From: Phoronis australis
Lineage: Eukaryota; Phoronida; Phoronidae
Reading direction: 5' to 3'
Assembly (NCBI GenBank): GCA_002633005.1
Contig: NMRA01000225.1
Coordinates: forward strand, 243,297-299,769
DNA length: 56,473 bases
The translations under genes and the position numbers were made by a program. Below are positions 1-26,369 of the stretch, in pieces (the first letter of the stretch is position 1; each line of letters opens with the position of its first letter). The notes under the pieces are model-generated. The model did not search any database, was not told where the DNA came from, and saw nothing but the letters and a program-made list of their open reading frames with translations.

Positions 1-3000
1 GTGTTGAAAATCATTTTTTTCCATTATGTTGGCTTCGCTTTAAATTTGTATTGTTAGAACTTTTGCTAGATGGTTTCTTGTAGTTTGCTGTTTATGCTGA
101 TAATATTCCTTCAAGCGTTGCACCCACTGTTCTGTTAAACGTTGAAATAAAACTTTATGGAAACACCATTTTTCATTGTGGTTTTGCGAATCTCCATATT
201 TCAAGAAGACATTCCGTATGACATGCGGATAATACATTGAACATGTAACGAAGGTACATACAACCAATGTTGAAGCCCTACAAGGAGACTTTGTTCTGAG
301 TTCGCTCAAGTTCAGGCGGTGTATATATTCGCATAATGGCATCATAATTTTCTATAACTGGAAATTATTTCCGTTTTTTCAAAAATTGCCCAGTGTTCGA
401 CTATATATGCCTGATTTTAAAAATCTCCGCCTATGATGTCTATGTTTTAGTTGACAAAAAAGCTTTTATGATCAACATATGTCCCGATTTATATATAATA
501 GTTCGTGCGTCTCAAGCTCGTTACCAGATATGAAAAAGAGGCAGAAGTAGGCAATATAAGGTCATTTATTGTGACTAATACAATTACCCGTAATAGGTAG
601 TGACTAAACATAAGTAAGGTAAAAAATATTAATCTCTGGTAAGATGGGCAATAGAAAAGCGCCGACTACGTGGAGGTACATGTAAGAGTGTTTAAAAATG
701 CTTGCTGAGCAAATTTGTTGAAGCTCAACTTTCTTTTTGAGAAAACGTCACTGTAGGAAAAGCGTTCTACAACACGCACGGTCTCTCTGCGTGCAGCAAC
801 CTGTCAATCGATTCAACGAGCAGCAACAATTAACGCTGTAGTTGTCAGCACATCTCACTGATCGAATGAAATCTTCCGCTAGTTTTCTCACAATGCAAAT
901 CATTATGCTTGTCTACCTTCACTGCCGCGACAGTCAACTATCCATGGTATCGTTTCGAAGGGCTTTTTCCTAGCAATGTAACTTTGAGAGTTGACATTTT
1001 GCCGAAAACGCACGAAAGTATAACCATGCCAATTTCAGTGTTAAGAACGATGACATGGATAGATTTGATTCGACTCCTAGTATCTGAAAATGTATACTTT
1101 CAAGGGTAATTGACAATCACTAGCTGTTTAGGTAGGCCTATTAGAAGGCACCATGATTTTATTTAATCCTTGCATAGACAAGTGACTACACTGTGAGCAC
1201 CATCAAACCTTCTTTTATGCCCCTGCATACCACCACCGTAAATTCAATATCACAAAAATAAAATAGTGACTTCAACTGACAGCGTCTTAGCTCCACGGAC
1301 TTTAGTGTGGGGGCGAAAGAACGAACCCAACGACATTGGGGCATGTCCACCAATGTGAGAGCTTTTAATTGTTCAATCTCGTTGCATGTGGGTGCTTCTG
1401 CGATGTGAATAGAGCCACACCTTGGTCAGTTGCTGACTTGTCACATCCACCACACACGCAGCCCCATTGTATACCATAATCCACGGGAAACAAGCAGCAA
1501 TATCGGACGATGGTTTCTCGATTCTACGAAACTCAAGATCAAGATCTAACTAAAAGGATACCAAGCTCAGTTTTGGCATATTAACAGACACTGCCGACTT
1601 TCCCGTCCATTTCTCAGAAACGAAATAATTCTCTGTAACTATCAACAATCCTTAACAGTTTGGAAATAAATTGAGTACTCCGTACGAAGTCTGCTAAACG
1701 GGCAAGCGTGACCAACGCTTTTACTGTAGGCACAGACCACCCTTCTGAAACTGTACGATATGAGTTTTTAATGGCACCCCCACGCCAACCCAGTCGTTAG
1801 TTGTGTAACCCCCGCAGTTAACAACAGATGCATATGGTACCCCCCTTGGACACTACCTCCTCGGAAGGCGCTAGGAGGCACCTGACCCTTCCCGGCTACG
1901 CCAAAGAAGCAGTCTCTCGGTATGTTTGAAGTCCTGCCCGTTACGGGGGTGAAAGGGGGGTTGCAAAAAACAAATTTCTGGAGACTAAGATTTGTAGTAG
2001 TATAACTTTTATGACAGTGTGCATGGCTAACTGATTAAATGTTCAAAAACCATAACCTAGGAATCGTGAAAAAAATTTCTACGATTTTTAAAGAGCAAGT
2101 GTTGCTCATGAATCTTGACAAGCTACCACGGGAATTGAACCAAAATTCACGTTGAGGCGAGCGTCTAAAAATTTCCTGGGGAGGGCCTCCAAACCCTCCG
2201 TGGTATGCCCCTTCTCCTATACCTTCTCTGTACCCGTCACGTGCATACACGTTGTTTCTGCGTTCTTCCTTCTGGGAACTAAAGTTTCATATCTTAACTT
2301 CATGCCTAAAGATTCCACAACGTGTGAATAAAGTTAACTCAAAATGCGCGCATGAGTGTGTCTAGTCTTCATAGCGAGTTTTTATAGCCTAACATGTCAA
2401 GGTTATTAGTTTTCCTTCTGGTAACCTGCACAGGATTTGATTTACATGTGTGTGTTTCTACGGAAATCGACTTATTCAAAAATATAACCGATGGTTTTTA
2501 CTATTATGTGCTAATCAGTGAACTTGATACAGAATTAGAGTCGGGCAAATCTATCCTGCTATCCCAAACAGCAAAGTGCACTATTGATTTTTGCCAATCT
2601 GAAACAACTGTTTAAGGCATTAGTGTACATGTATGCTAAATTTTGACGCCATTCTGCTTTAGAATATAATACATTTTTGGTTTTCAACTTCATTTGTCCA
2701 CCCAGTGCCAGGGTCTGGGAAACCACACCAAAGTGTACCCCTTCAATGAATGACCCTACAAGTGAACTGTGCCCTAATAAAGTAAATTGTGACCTTATGC
2801 CTCATTTTCACTCTCAGAAATAGATAAAACTATAGTCGAAGATTCCGATACGATGTTAATTTACTCATTTCGAGGAAATGATCATGATAATTCTCTCCGG
2901 ATTTCGCAGCCTGTCACTTTTATACCCTCAGAAGAATGATTTTGGTAGTACATCAATTGCATCGTATTGAAGTTGAATTCATAAAAGATACCCCTTAAAA

Positions 3001-4068
3001 GTTATCCTAACCTAGTAAAGTGGCATTTCATGCGAAACTTTGTTGAAGCGTGGATATCCAAGTTTCTCTTGACCGCCTCCACATGGGGTGGAGTGAAATT
3101 GGAGACGACCAGCAGGGGGAGGGATTGTAGTGACGATAGGAAGCAATCAAAGTTTGGGAATTGACAAAATATTCTGTGCCCATCCACCTCAACAATTAAA
3201 ATGCCAACAACAGACCAAAGAGGGGGGAGCAAATGAAGCTATTGTCCGGGAATGGATTCCACTGGTGAGAGGGTGGTGTTCAGGTATGAAAACCATGTGG
3301 CTTACGTACCCCATTGGTTGGACCTTCCCATGGCAGTGTTAGAACTAGGAACAAACCTTTGAAGGGAAACGCTTGTGACGACATGTCTTTTCACTACTGC
3401 ATTCATATGGAGTACCTCATGGTTTAATGAAAAGAAGAGAGTACATGTTTGGTTGTGGTGGGTGACTGAAACTGCATGAAAACACTTGAGCCCATGTCTA
3501 CTAGTTTGATTGTGATGCTGTTGTCATAATTGGCCTTCACTTCTCTTCATTTTTGGGAAGATAGAGTAGTTTAATGAAGGTCTAATTTGTTTTGTTATCT
3601 GGATGTTCAGGGAGGCAGATATTTGACGGAAATGTTGAGATTTTAAGTGGTCAACTTGAAAGAGCCCTTAGGAACAATTGTGGGTGGGACTTTAAGTAAC
3701 GGTGACAAATTGGGATCCCTGATATGGGGAGAAAATGTGTCGATGTGAGACTGGTATCAGTTAGAGTGGGCAAATTGATGGAAATTTGACATAAGCCTGT
3801 GGACAAACAATGATTGGGAGGTGGAGTCAGTCTAGTAAATGTTGTCAAAGCCACTTGTGAATAGTATCCCTTGAAGTTTAGAGATCGAGAAAATATTTTA
3901 ATGACCTAATAGTTTACTGAAATGTTGAAGATCAATCTTCAGTGTGTCACTTGCAACTAGCAAGAAACGTCAGAACAGAATGACAGGTAACACCATTTCA
4001 TGACCCCAGGATCCCATATACTTCTTGTTGCGTGACTGTTTTCCACATTGATTAGTCACAAGTGTAGA
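1..4068. other. Intergenic stretch left of AASDHPPT
   Basis: No spliced gene could be recognised here on either strand. The open frames are short (101 codons or fewer), lack recognisable domains and show no convincing chain of phase-matched splice sites. A minus-strand frame at 40-345 has a helical, basic C-terminal half and may be a worn mobile-element remnant, but I cannot name it. A plus-strand frame at 2394-2615 starts with a hydrophobic, signal-peptide-like segment and is also unsupported. The right-hand end probably contains the 3' UTR of the minus-strand AASDHPPT gene. Confidence 0.5.
3897..3902 (-). terminator. Candidate AASDHPPT poly(A) signal
   Basis: The minus strand reads ATTAAA here, about 167 bases after the AASDHPPT stop codon. 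It is the nearest variant poly(A) hexamer I saw; no cDNA evidence is available, so this is an inference from position only. Confidence 0.25.
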
Positions 4069-4218
4069 TCATGAAGTCCTTTCTGGTTTTTCTGGCTTCT
4101 TAGTAAACGCTTGCCAGTAATCTAGGTCAGGTTCACTTTGGGGTGCAGCACAGTCTGTGAGTTCATTAAATGTGATCACTCTGAACAACAGAGGGCACTC
4201 CTTTGGATCATTCTGCTT
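4069..4218 (-). CDS. AASDHPPT: AASDHPPT exon 5 (C-terminus and stop)
   Basis: Acceptor TTTTCAG precedes KQNDPKECPLLF. The segment VITFNELTDCAAP aligns with the human TILNFNDLMSSAVP region, and the DLDYWQAF segment with human PSFWDCF. It ends at TGA (4071-4069). Phase 0, 50 codons including stop, residues 238-286. Confidence 0.92.
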   Translation of the reverse strand, partial: KQNDPKECPLLFRVITFNELTDCAAPQSEPDLDYWQAFTKKPEKPERTS

Positions 4219-7200
4219 CTGAAAAGCGAAGTAATGAATTGCTATCAACAAACGTAATTAGGTGACAACATATATGATAAAACTGTGCCCCTATGTAATT
4301 GAGTGCAGCTAGTACTGTGAACAAATCAAAGCAACAGCTGTATTGACTTAGCTCGACTATACCATTCTGAGAAAGGAAACAAACAAAAGTCCTCAAAATT
4401 GGCCTGAGAAAGTATTGACTGATCTACGTGTGGCTGTGGAGTACTCCGGATATCAGATAAGATTTACAGTCATATGCTTTGCACAAAGAACTAGTGTTGG
4501 TATGTTATTAGATGAATAAAGAGTTCTAAGAAGTATAGCAGAAACTATTTGTAATGGGTAGTACTGCAAAAAATTGAAGGCACCCATGGCAATTTCTTCA
4601 GAACAATCAATGAGTTGATTTTTTTCATTTATCTTGCGAACCACATTTAGATGAGCATTTAATATCCGCATTAACTTTAAACTTTATGAAGCCTGTAGGA
4701 AGTCATCGTCTCTGTTGTTCACCCAACAGGTTTTTACCCAGAGTGCATCAAGATTACTATTGTAACTACTACTACTGCTACTACAGTATCGCATTCCACA
4801 CATTACATTTCCACACAAATTCGCATAACTTGCATATGGTGCACAGGTATGTACTACGAAAATTCGTCGCCTAATCAGTGAACAACATGGCTCATGTGTG
4901 AATTATATTTACCTATTTCCTAACAAAAATGAACGTTAACAATTTTAGTGCTTATTTACTACGACAGCCTTTGAAAAATGACATTTATCAAAATTGCTTT
5001 TTGCAAAACCAAGTCCATAATCTTACCTGATCTTTGTGATGGAAGGCTACCGTCACACAATGCAAAGAATCTAGCAGAGTCTCATGAAACTCCCAATCGC
5101 AATCCAAGTGCCCATCAACATACACCTGCGTGTCGGTAACTACTTCTCCAACTCTCAAAGTCTCTGTTTTCAGGTGAAAATCGATTCGTTTTAGCGTGAA
5201 TCCAATTCCTATGCCAAGTGTTTTGACATAACTCTCTTTCAAGCACTGAAACCAAATTGCCAAACTTGAGTTAAAATGGAAATATGTAATGGTCAAAACA
5301 CACGATAACTCCAACAGTGTTTGAAATTCAGGGATAAGTGTTTAATAAGTTTTGGTTCTGAGAGCGTTTCGGCAAGTATAACTTTCCACGTGCTCACTTT
5401 AGCTGAGGGGTGAATTATTCTACACATCAAATTGATTCTGAAAAATTTTGGAGGTATTCTTCAGAACCAAACATTGGATGTGCTCCTATGAAGGTAAAAT
5501 CTAGACCCATTCCAATAACTACAAATCACGAAAAAAGCCACCCATGACAATTCCAAAATTTTTGAAGTAGACGCCCGTTTCAGCACTCAAAAAGTGACCC
5601 ATTTCAATACCAGACACAAAAAGTGCCTCACTTCAAGACCTGACAGACCAAGAGCAACGCAGAGCCCTGATATGGGGTTATACTGATAATAAACTTCGCC
5701 TCATGTACAAGGGCACGAGAAATTATGCACAAGACAACATTTATTTTTATTTCTCCTCTAGGAGACTCTCACGTAATCTAGTAGCATTGACCTTGTACAT
5801 TGTATAGTGTTAACTACTACTGTGTGCAGTGTGTTCTATTGTGGACAGCGTAAGAGTTTTGAGTTGAATGTACACCTTTGGTAATCTCTGACGCCTGAAG
5901 TACTTGGCTTTGATCATATCAATAAATGTACATTTTAGCATGCTTATTTTTTTCTGTGTCGTGTCCATGGGACAATGTCCACATGCACTGTCGCCAGTTG
6001 ACAGAATTCAAATGCAGGAAAATGAATGACCACTGGAAAAACAACCAATAATGACATTTATTTTAAAGAAAAGCTGTGAATCCGTGAAAACCCATTTCGA
6101 TACCAAAATCAACAAAGACATCAAAACCCAACTCTGAAGTACGCTTTACCTGAGTACTACTTGCCGTAAAAGTGAGAATTACTCAAGATTTCCAGCATTT
6201 ATGGTTGAGTTCATTTCAGAGATCACCACAGAATGAGAAATTACTGTCGTGAGTATACTTTTAAGTCTCAAGCAATAAGAGGCAACAAATAAAGTGTGTT
6301 GGTTTCTGGCCTTGGTCTATAAGGTACAGTTTCCCTCACTTAGTTTTTTTTCAATGCCAGTCACTGTATCATTTCCCTAGAAGGAAGTCCGAGAGCATTT
6401 GAGCTCAGCATTTTGAAGGCTCCTGCCGGTGGCTTATTTGCGATAAATCAACACTGTGAAATGAGCTGTCATTAGATGGCAATTGCCTGCCACCAACTGT
6501 TTATATGAAACTGTTGGAGGGTGTAGAGGACTAAAAATTGACTACAAACTAAGGCAAGGGAATGCCAGACCCTTGTTCTTGCCCACACGATCTGGGAAAA
6601 TAAAGATTAAAAAAGACCTGCACATTTCAGTGGCACATATGCACCCACCTATTACAGTTGAGAATGCCCCAAGGTCCAAAGGAGTGACGGCAACTCAGAT
6701 GGGTATCTTACCATACCTGGTATCACCTCCGTTCTAGAGGAGGCAGTGTGGCCTAGTGGGATAAGTTTCCACTTCCTTTACTCGAGGTCGTGGGTTCGAG
6801 TCCCACTGGGACACACTGCTAGACCCTTGAGTCAGGTCTCTAGCTCCTCAGCTTAGTTTTGACTATATATTAATAACACATAAAAATGGTTCCAGGTGAC
6901 CAATGCAATGGGCTCATCCGAGCGATCTGTGCACGTCTGGCACAACGTGTTCTAGACAGCCAGCAGTTTTTTTTTTATTTTTATCATCTCTGTTGGATAT
7001 TTTAACCCTGTTAAGTATTACCTTCCTTGGGGGAGTATTAGGTTTTGCGGTGTAGGGAGTACTGGCTTGGCTGTATGTTGGAAGCAGCACTATTGTCCTG
7101 GGGAAGTTTTTTGACATTTGGTATTGTTTCAAGTACTCTTTTAAGAATACACAGATATTGCACTGGTCTGCATTTTAAAGTGTAGCATTACTGCCTGACT

Positions 7201-10200
7201 ATTGTGTGAAAACAAGCCCTCGGGTGATTTATAAATTTGCAGGAAATGTTACATCTGGATGATTAAGATATTCATTATCAAGATATTCATAGATTGATCA
7301 GTAAACCATACTTTACCCAATATCTATAGAAGTAAACCATACTTTACCCAATATCTATAGAAGTAAACCATACTTTACCCAATATCTATAGAAGTAAACC
7401 ATACTTTACCCAATATCTATAGAAGTAAACCATACTTTACCCAATATCTATAGAAGTAAACCATACTTTACCCAATATCTATAGAAGTAAACCATACTTT
7501 ACCCAATATCTATAGAAGTAAACCATACTTTACCCAATATCTATAGAAGTAAACCATACTTTACCCAATATCTATAGAAGTAAACCATACTTTACCCAAT
7601 ATCTATAGAAGTAAACCATACTTTACCCAATATCTATAGAAGTAAACCATACTTTACCCAATATCTATAGAAGTAAACCATACTTTACCCAATATCTATA
7701 GAAGTAAACCATACTTTACCCAATATCTATAGAAGTAAACCATACTTTACCCAATATCTATAGAAGTAAACCATACTTTACCCAATATCTATAGAAGTAA
7801 ACCATACTTTACCCAATATCTATAGAAGTAAACCATACTTTACCCAATATCTATAGAAGTAAACCATACTTTACCCAATATCTATAGAAGTAAACCATAC
7901 TTTACCCAATATCTATAGAAGTAAACCATACTTTACCCAATATCTATAGAAGTAAACCATACTTTACCCAATATCTATAGAAGTAAACCATACTTTACCC
8001 AATATCTATAGAAGTAAACCATACTTTACCCAATATCTATAGAAGTAAACCATACTTTACCCAATATCTATAGAAGTAAACCATACTTTACCCAATATCT
8101 ATAGAAGTAAACCATACTTTACCCAATATCTATAGAAGACGGCTAGTTTCTGCTCATCACTGTTCTGCGAAGTCATTGTTGCGTATTCTTGCTCAGTGAA
8201 TTCTTTCTTCATCATTTCTAAATACTCGTTCACAGTCTTGTTTAGGGTTGGGCCTGTTATTTGATAAAACATAGAATATTTCAACATAGCATTTTAAAGT
8301 ATCAATAAACCCCTGTTCAGTCCAAGAAGCTAACTTTTGATTTGCAATACTTTCCACCATATAAAATTGGTCCCAACTTATTCTTCACTCAAATGAGAAG
8401 CGACTTTTGCTCTTGCAAAGAACTGACAATTTGTTATTGCCTGAGCCCGTGCTTGATGAATAAAATGACACATTGTGGAACCTAGTCTCGAGCAATACCA
8501 AATTTTCAGATCTTTCGAAGATCTGGAATCAATACTAATTTGAGACCAATTTCATAATGGCAAGTGATCTTAATCAAACAAGGCTCGATTTGGCAACCTG
8601 CAGATTTTGTTTGGCAACCTGGCAAAAATCCCAAGTAGTGACGAAGTCGCCAATCAACGTATAACCGAAAGCCGAATGAGGGCAACATGACTGCCATAGC
8701 GACCAAATATTGCCCAACAGCAGCTTTTTTCTTCAGATTCCAAAGACGTTCACAAGACATTCTTTTTTAGCCTACAGTAAAAATACTTAAGTACAACATA
8801 TAAGTCAGTATTGATGCCGCCACCAGCATGACTCCCGGGTTCTCCTAATAGTGGACTTTTCATACTGGTGTTCTCTAGCTGAAAGCAAAGCAACTTTCAT
8901 TTGATCAAGATTCAGATTTGGTGGACCACAGAAATTCAAAATGGCTGTCAGTCATGCTACTTATTGCTCTGGTGAAACTCTTTCAAAGTCACAGAGTTGA
9001 AGAAATACTTGCAAGAACGTTGAATGACAGTTTCCAATTATTGGAAAGAGCAATTATGATTAGCAGAAAAGGTGTTAAAACGGAGTTTATACCAGTAGGC
9101 TGAAACCTCCCATCCGCATTACAAGAGATCTGCAGGTGGCGCTGAATGCCTGTCCACCGAAGACTTTATCACGGTCTGACGAGAAGGTAAATTTCAATAT
9201 GGTGCATCTATTTGGAAAATCAGCAATTTTGGCAACCAAAACTTGTATCAGGCAAAAGCAGTGATCTTCCATCCCATTTTTCTACCCACTTAATTTGACC
9301 TGACAGCCCGAAATTACAACAAAATGGTTCAATAGCGATCCAAATCTATACCAGAAAAATGTACATCATCTGAGCAGCATGTCCCCACTATCGGTAACGG
9401 CCCACAGTATATGATTACATGGTTATCTGTAATTCAATACCACGTCCAATAATATGAGTATATATCATGATGCACACAATCAGTTTCATACTCACGTGTC
9501 ATCTCAACTGGCATGACATCAACTCCAATCTGGTGACGCCCACTGGTGGCCAGAACAGCGTAGTCGCCTTGATGCGACAAGTTAAAACTAAAGGTTGCAC
9601 CGTGCGTGGCATTTTCCAGGAAAGGCTTTCCTTTATCTGTGCGAGCCATTTTTATTTGGTTATAAGGAATATTTAGAGCATCACTAATTCCTTTACGAAG
9701 AAGTAGTCTTCCAGCCTGAATTGAAGAACAAGAGCAGTCATTTAGGGTTATGTACACAAATCTACAAAAAACTATAGGACTGGTTTTAATTCACAAAGAG
9801 TATCATGTTTTCTGAAAGAACAAAGCCTGCAGAACTTAATTATTAATGTAATTTGGTCATGTGGCCATGTCTTTCTAGTGACATTTAGCAAAATGTACAT
9901 TCTAAACAAAACAAGAGTATCAATGACACAACCAAATTATATTTGATACAATTGTTCAAGACAAAATCTCAAAAATGAAGTTACAGTTTTCTAAATTATT
10001 CTGTTTTCGTTTTAGCACCCAATTTCCAAGTTTTTTCCCAATTTTGATCGTCCCTCGTTCAAAAGTGGAAATTTTAAAAACATTTCTGTCACGCATTTTG
10101 TAAAGAAAAGTTCATCAAGTACAGTGTCTGAAAATTTCATATGAAGCAGATTAGCCATTTCCAAGACATGATGGTATTTGGATATTTTTCCAGACTTCTA

Positions 10201-10856
10201 CATGGCAGGATAAGAGTTTGCTTCCTTTACACAAGGTCATGAGTTTGAGTCCCACTGGGGCACACAGCTAGACACTTTAGTCAGGTCTCTAGCTGCTCAG
10301 CTCGGTTTTAAAGCATAAAAATGGTTGAGTGTGGTCAGTGAAATGAGTCCACAGGAGTGGTCTGAGCACATCTGGTAGAACGTGTACCAAATCGCCTGCA
10401 ATATTTTTTTAAATTTTAAACGAAACTTCAAAGTCAACTACTGACATAAATCATGCAAATAAAAATTAATAAGAATTAAAAGAAAATACATAAAAAATTC
10501 AATTTGTCCATGTAGGTATCATATCTACTGGTGCCTCGACTCTGCGTTATCTACTTGGGAAAACTTCAGGGATATACCAAGTTGCGATTCATGAAAAAAT
10601 GTCGTCGAAATCAACAATTTTACACAGGTGAAATACGAAAAAAAATTCCCCTGGCCTTGACCCCCCACATGTCGTGAAACTTCGAGTGGAAGAGAGGCCC
10701 CCTTGGAAAACGTACCATAGCAGACTTGGCGTCCCTTTTAAACACAAATCTTGCAATCCTTTTCTTTTCCTCTGGTTGAATACACTGCGCAGCAAACATC
10801 CACTCCTTCTGCGTGGGTTTCCAAGAAGTGAACTTGAACGCTAGCCGCATCTCCAT
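4069..10856 (-). CDS. AASDHPPT: 4'-phosphopantetheinyl transferase (AASDHPPT), complete five-exon gene
   Basis: The enzyme moves 4'-phosphopantetheine from CoA to a serine of acyl- or peptidyl-carrier domains (fatty acid synthase, mitochondrial ACP, aminoadipate dehydrogenase), normally from the cytosol. Exons in transcript order are 10716-10856, 9496-9715, 8123-8253, 5027-5245 and 4069-4218. Their lengths add to 861 nt (286 aa plus stop), and all splice phases agree. Sfp-family motifs visible are the SHQGDYAVLA block (residues 94-103), the Mg-binding GVD with D113, and the WxxKES motif, W164 to S169, split by intron 3 after the W. Human AASDHPPT is about 309 aa and aligns throughout by recollection. 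The start ATG at 10856 matches the human MEG..AF start and has G at -3 and +4. Intron 3 (about 2.9 kb) begins with the 31-bp minisatellite. The gene lies head-to-head with ALG8. Confidence 0.93.
5027..5245 (-). CDS. AASDHPPT: AASDHPPT exon 4 (third Sfp motif, second half)
   Basis: Acceptor GGTTTCAG is followed by codons for CLKESYVKTLGIGIGF, matching human ALKESFIKAIGVGLGF. K167 and E168 belong to the WxxKES motif that positions CoA and Mg2+. The donor is CAG/GTAAGA. 73 codons, phase 0 at both ends, residues 165-237. Confidence 0.95.
6741..6975 (+). mobile_element. tRNA-derived SINE, copy 1
   Basis: The head has a near-perfect RNA polymerase III A box (TGGCCTAGTGG, 6749-6759) and a B box (GGTTCGAGTCC, 6793-6803), followed by a non-tRNA body and a T-rich tail. 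The same body recurs at about 10200 and 21445, which makes it a dispersed family. The head lacks good tRNA folding, so it is not a functional tRNA gene. It lies in AASDHPPT intron 3 opposite to transcription. Confidence 0.85.
7301..8137. repeat. 31-bp minisatellite, 27 units, carrying the AASDHPPT exon 3 splice donor
   Basis: On the plus strand the unit starts GTAAACCATACTTTACCC and ends AATATCTATAGAA. Unit starts fall at 7301, 7332, 7363 and so on to 8107, giving exactly 27 x 31 = 837 bp. I see no substitution by eye. In transcript (minus) orientation each unit reads 15 bases encoding FYRYW, then GTAAAGT and the first intron bases. The first unit in transcription order (8137-8107) is the genuine exon 3 end. 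Using any later donor would add VKYGLLL and then an in-frame TAG. Confidence 0.98.
8123..8253 (-). CDS. AASDHPPT: AASDHPPT exon 3, ending inside the minisatellite
   Basis: Acceptor ATAACAG precedes PTLNKTVNEYLEMMKKEF, which aligns with human FFHIMKRKF. The exon ends with FYRYW (human FYRNW) and the donor TGG/GTAAAGT. Its last 15 bases (8137-8123) are the first half of the first 31-bp repeat unit, so the coding sequence and splice donor are part of the array. Starts in phase 1 (arginine codon split across intron 2) and ends in phase 0. Residues 122-164. Confidence 0.93.
9496..9715 (-). CDS. AASDHPPT: AASDHPPT exon 2 (first two Sfp motifs)
   Basis: Acceptor AATTCAG precedes AGRLLLRKGISDALNIP, the counterpart of human AGRLMIRKLVAEKLNIP. 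It carries SHQGDYAVLA and IGVDVM; D113 is the expected Mg2+ ligand. Donor ATGACAC/GTGAGT leaves one base of the next codon. 73 codons plus one base. Confidence 0.95.
10200..10418 (+). mobile_element. tRNA-derived SINE, copy 2
   Basis: It shares with copy 1 the B-box segment (GAGTTTGAGTCCCACTGGG), the TCAGGTCTCTAGCTGCTCAG block and the ATAAAAATGGTT body, ending in a T-rich tail. The A box is degraded, so it is an older copy. It lies in AASDHPPT intron 1, antisense to that gene. Confidence 0.8.
10716..10856 (-). CDS. AASDHPPT: AASDHPPT exon 1 (start)
   Basis: It encodes 47 residues. The WKPTQKEWMFAAQCIQPEEK stretch matches human WLPSRAEWLLAVRSIQPEEK, and RDAKSAM precedes donor ATG/GTACGT. The ATG at 10856 is chosen by alignment with human. 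An acceptor-like TTATTACAG just upstream (near 10876) means a 5' UTR intron is possible, with the frame open back to it. Confidence 0.9.
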
Positions 10857-12094
10857 TCCTCTCAGTGGTACGCGCTGTAATAACAATGAAGGAGGATAGG
10901 TGTCAGCACTAGTAGCATCCTACCAAGTGACATATAATCTAGAAATGAAACCAATTGGCCTACTATGAACACTCCTTTGCAGCACTACTATACTACATTA
11001 TTATTGATATTCAATGTCACGTTTGAAGCTGTTTAAAATTCTTGCACTAAAAATTGGTCTTAACTTTTTCTTCTTGGCTTACCTAAATGAGTACTGAGTT
11101 CAGGGTTTTTTGTAACTGAGGAACCAATCTCAAACTGAATGAAGTGTCAGTTGTTTCGAAATCCTGAAATAGTCTCCCATTCAACTAAGGAACAATTTGA
11201 TATATTTATTCCATAACATTAAGAAAGCTAAATCAAAAGTTGGTTCCTGTGACAGAAGATGTGTATAGTCACTTCAAACTAACAAGCTATTGCTGTGATA
11301 AAGTGCCTCTTATCAGCTTCAGCATGCATTTTTGTAGACCTGCTCTGGACATGATCCTTGACCTTCACCGAAATGACATGTGCCTATAACTGCTCATCCT
11401 GTCAAAAAGAAATGGGACCACCACCCAAAACTTGAGGTAAAGAACCCCAAACTGACTTACGTCGCTATTGAAGAATATTAGTTTCGACCGATAGGCCTCA
11501 GCTCTGAGCTATTTTGCAGGGCACTCAGAGTTCAACAACCAGCTGCAGTTCTTTCAACACAAATTATGGATACCTGGCAGCACATGAAGGCCAATTCAGT
11601 GAATTGATAATAATTGCTCCTGCCATTACATGTCGTAAATAGATGCCAATCAAAATTGTGAATCGTAATATATGAGGGTACCCTTGTGGTGGGTCCGTAA
11701 TGTGTATAACTCTGCGCAAATCTCTCAGGAACATGGAGGTGATAATTCAGGGTGATTTCAGACTTACATTGCTTTACCGGGCCCGCCGCCGAGAGTCCGA
11801 CAATACTAGTAACGCCCCGAGACGAGGGGAACAGTCGAGTGCTATGGCATACACAATGAGCCGCGAAAGCCTGGGCTTGGATAAGATTAGTTCACTCCTT
11901 AGAAACACAGTTGATCAACATAGTGTCAACAATCTCACACATCTGGGTCACCTGTAATGTTAAATGATCATGATCACTTTGCACCTGCCGGCATTTCCTT
12001 CTTCCTTGTTTCTCGATGACTGGTCATACACGACATATGTCTGCGGAACACCAACATGCTCTCTAAAAGTGGAGTTACATATGATGAAATCAAC
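10857..12094. promoter_or_regulatory. Head-to-head intergenic region AASDHPPT/ALG8
   Basis: About 1.24 kb separates the two divergent start codons, so it probably holds both promoters and 5' UTRs. I see no clear TATA box next to either start. A CpG-richer patch lies around 11780-11840, inside an 85-codon plus-strand open frame (11700-11957) with no recognisable domain. The promoter role is inferred from position alone. Confidence 0.4.

Positions 12095-26369
<14,275 letters not shown>

Noticed and set aside
909-1109. 66-codon frame ending in ENVYFQG, very like a TEV protease cleavage site
   Set aside because: The frame has no domain or splice support; a seven-residue match to a laboratory tag site in native AT-rich DNA is coincidence, and no vector sequence flanks it.
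2394-2615. 73-codon frame with a signal-peptide-like start and an NIT glycosylation site
   Set aside because: No homology recognised, and no splice sites or neighbours that would make it a gene; kept only as a curiosity.
6749-6803. tRNA gene at 6749
   Set aside because: A and B boxes are present, but no cloverleaf closes, and the same head and body recur as a SINE.
7301-8137. CRISPR-like array
   Set aside because: Units are directly abutting with no variable spacers, in an animal gene intron.
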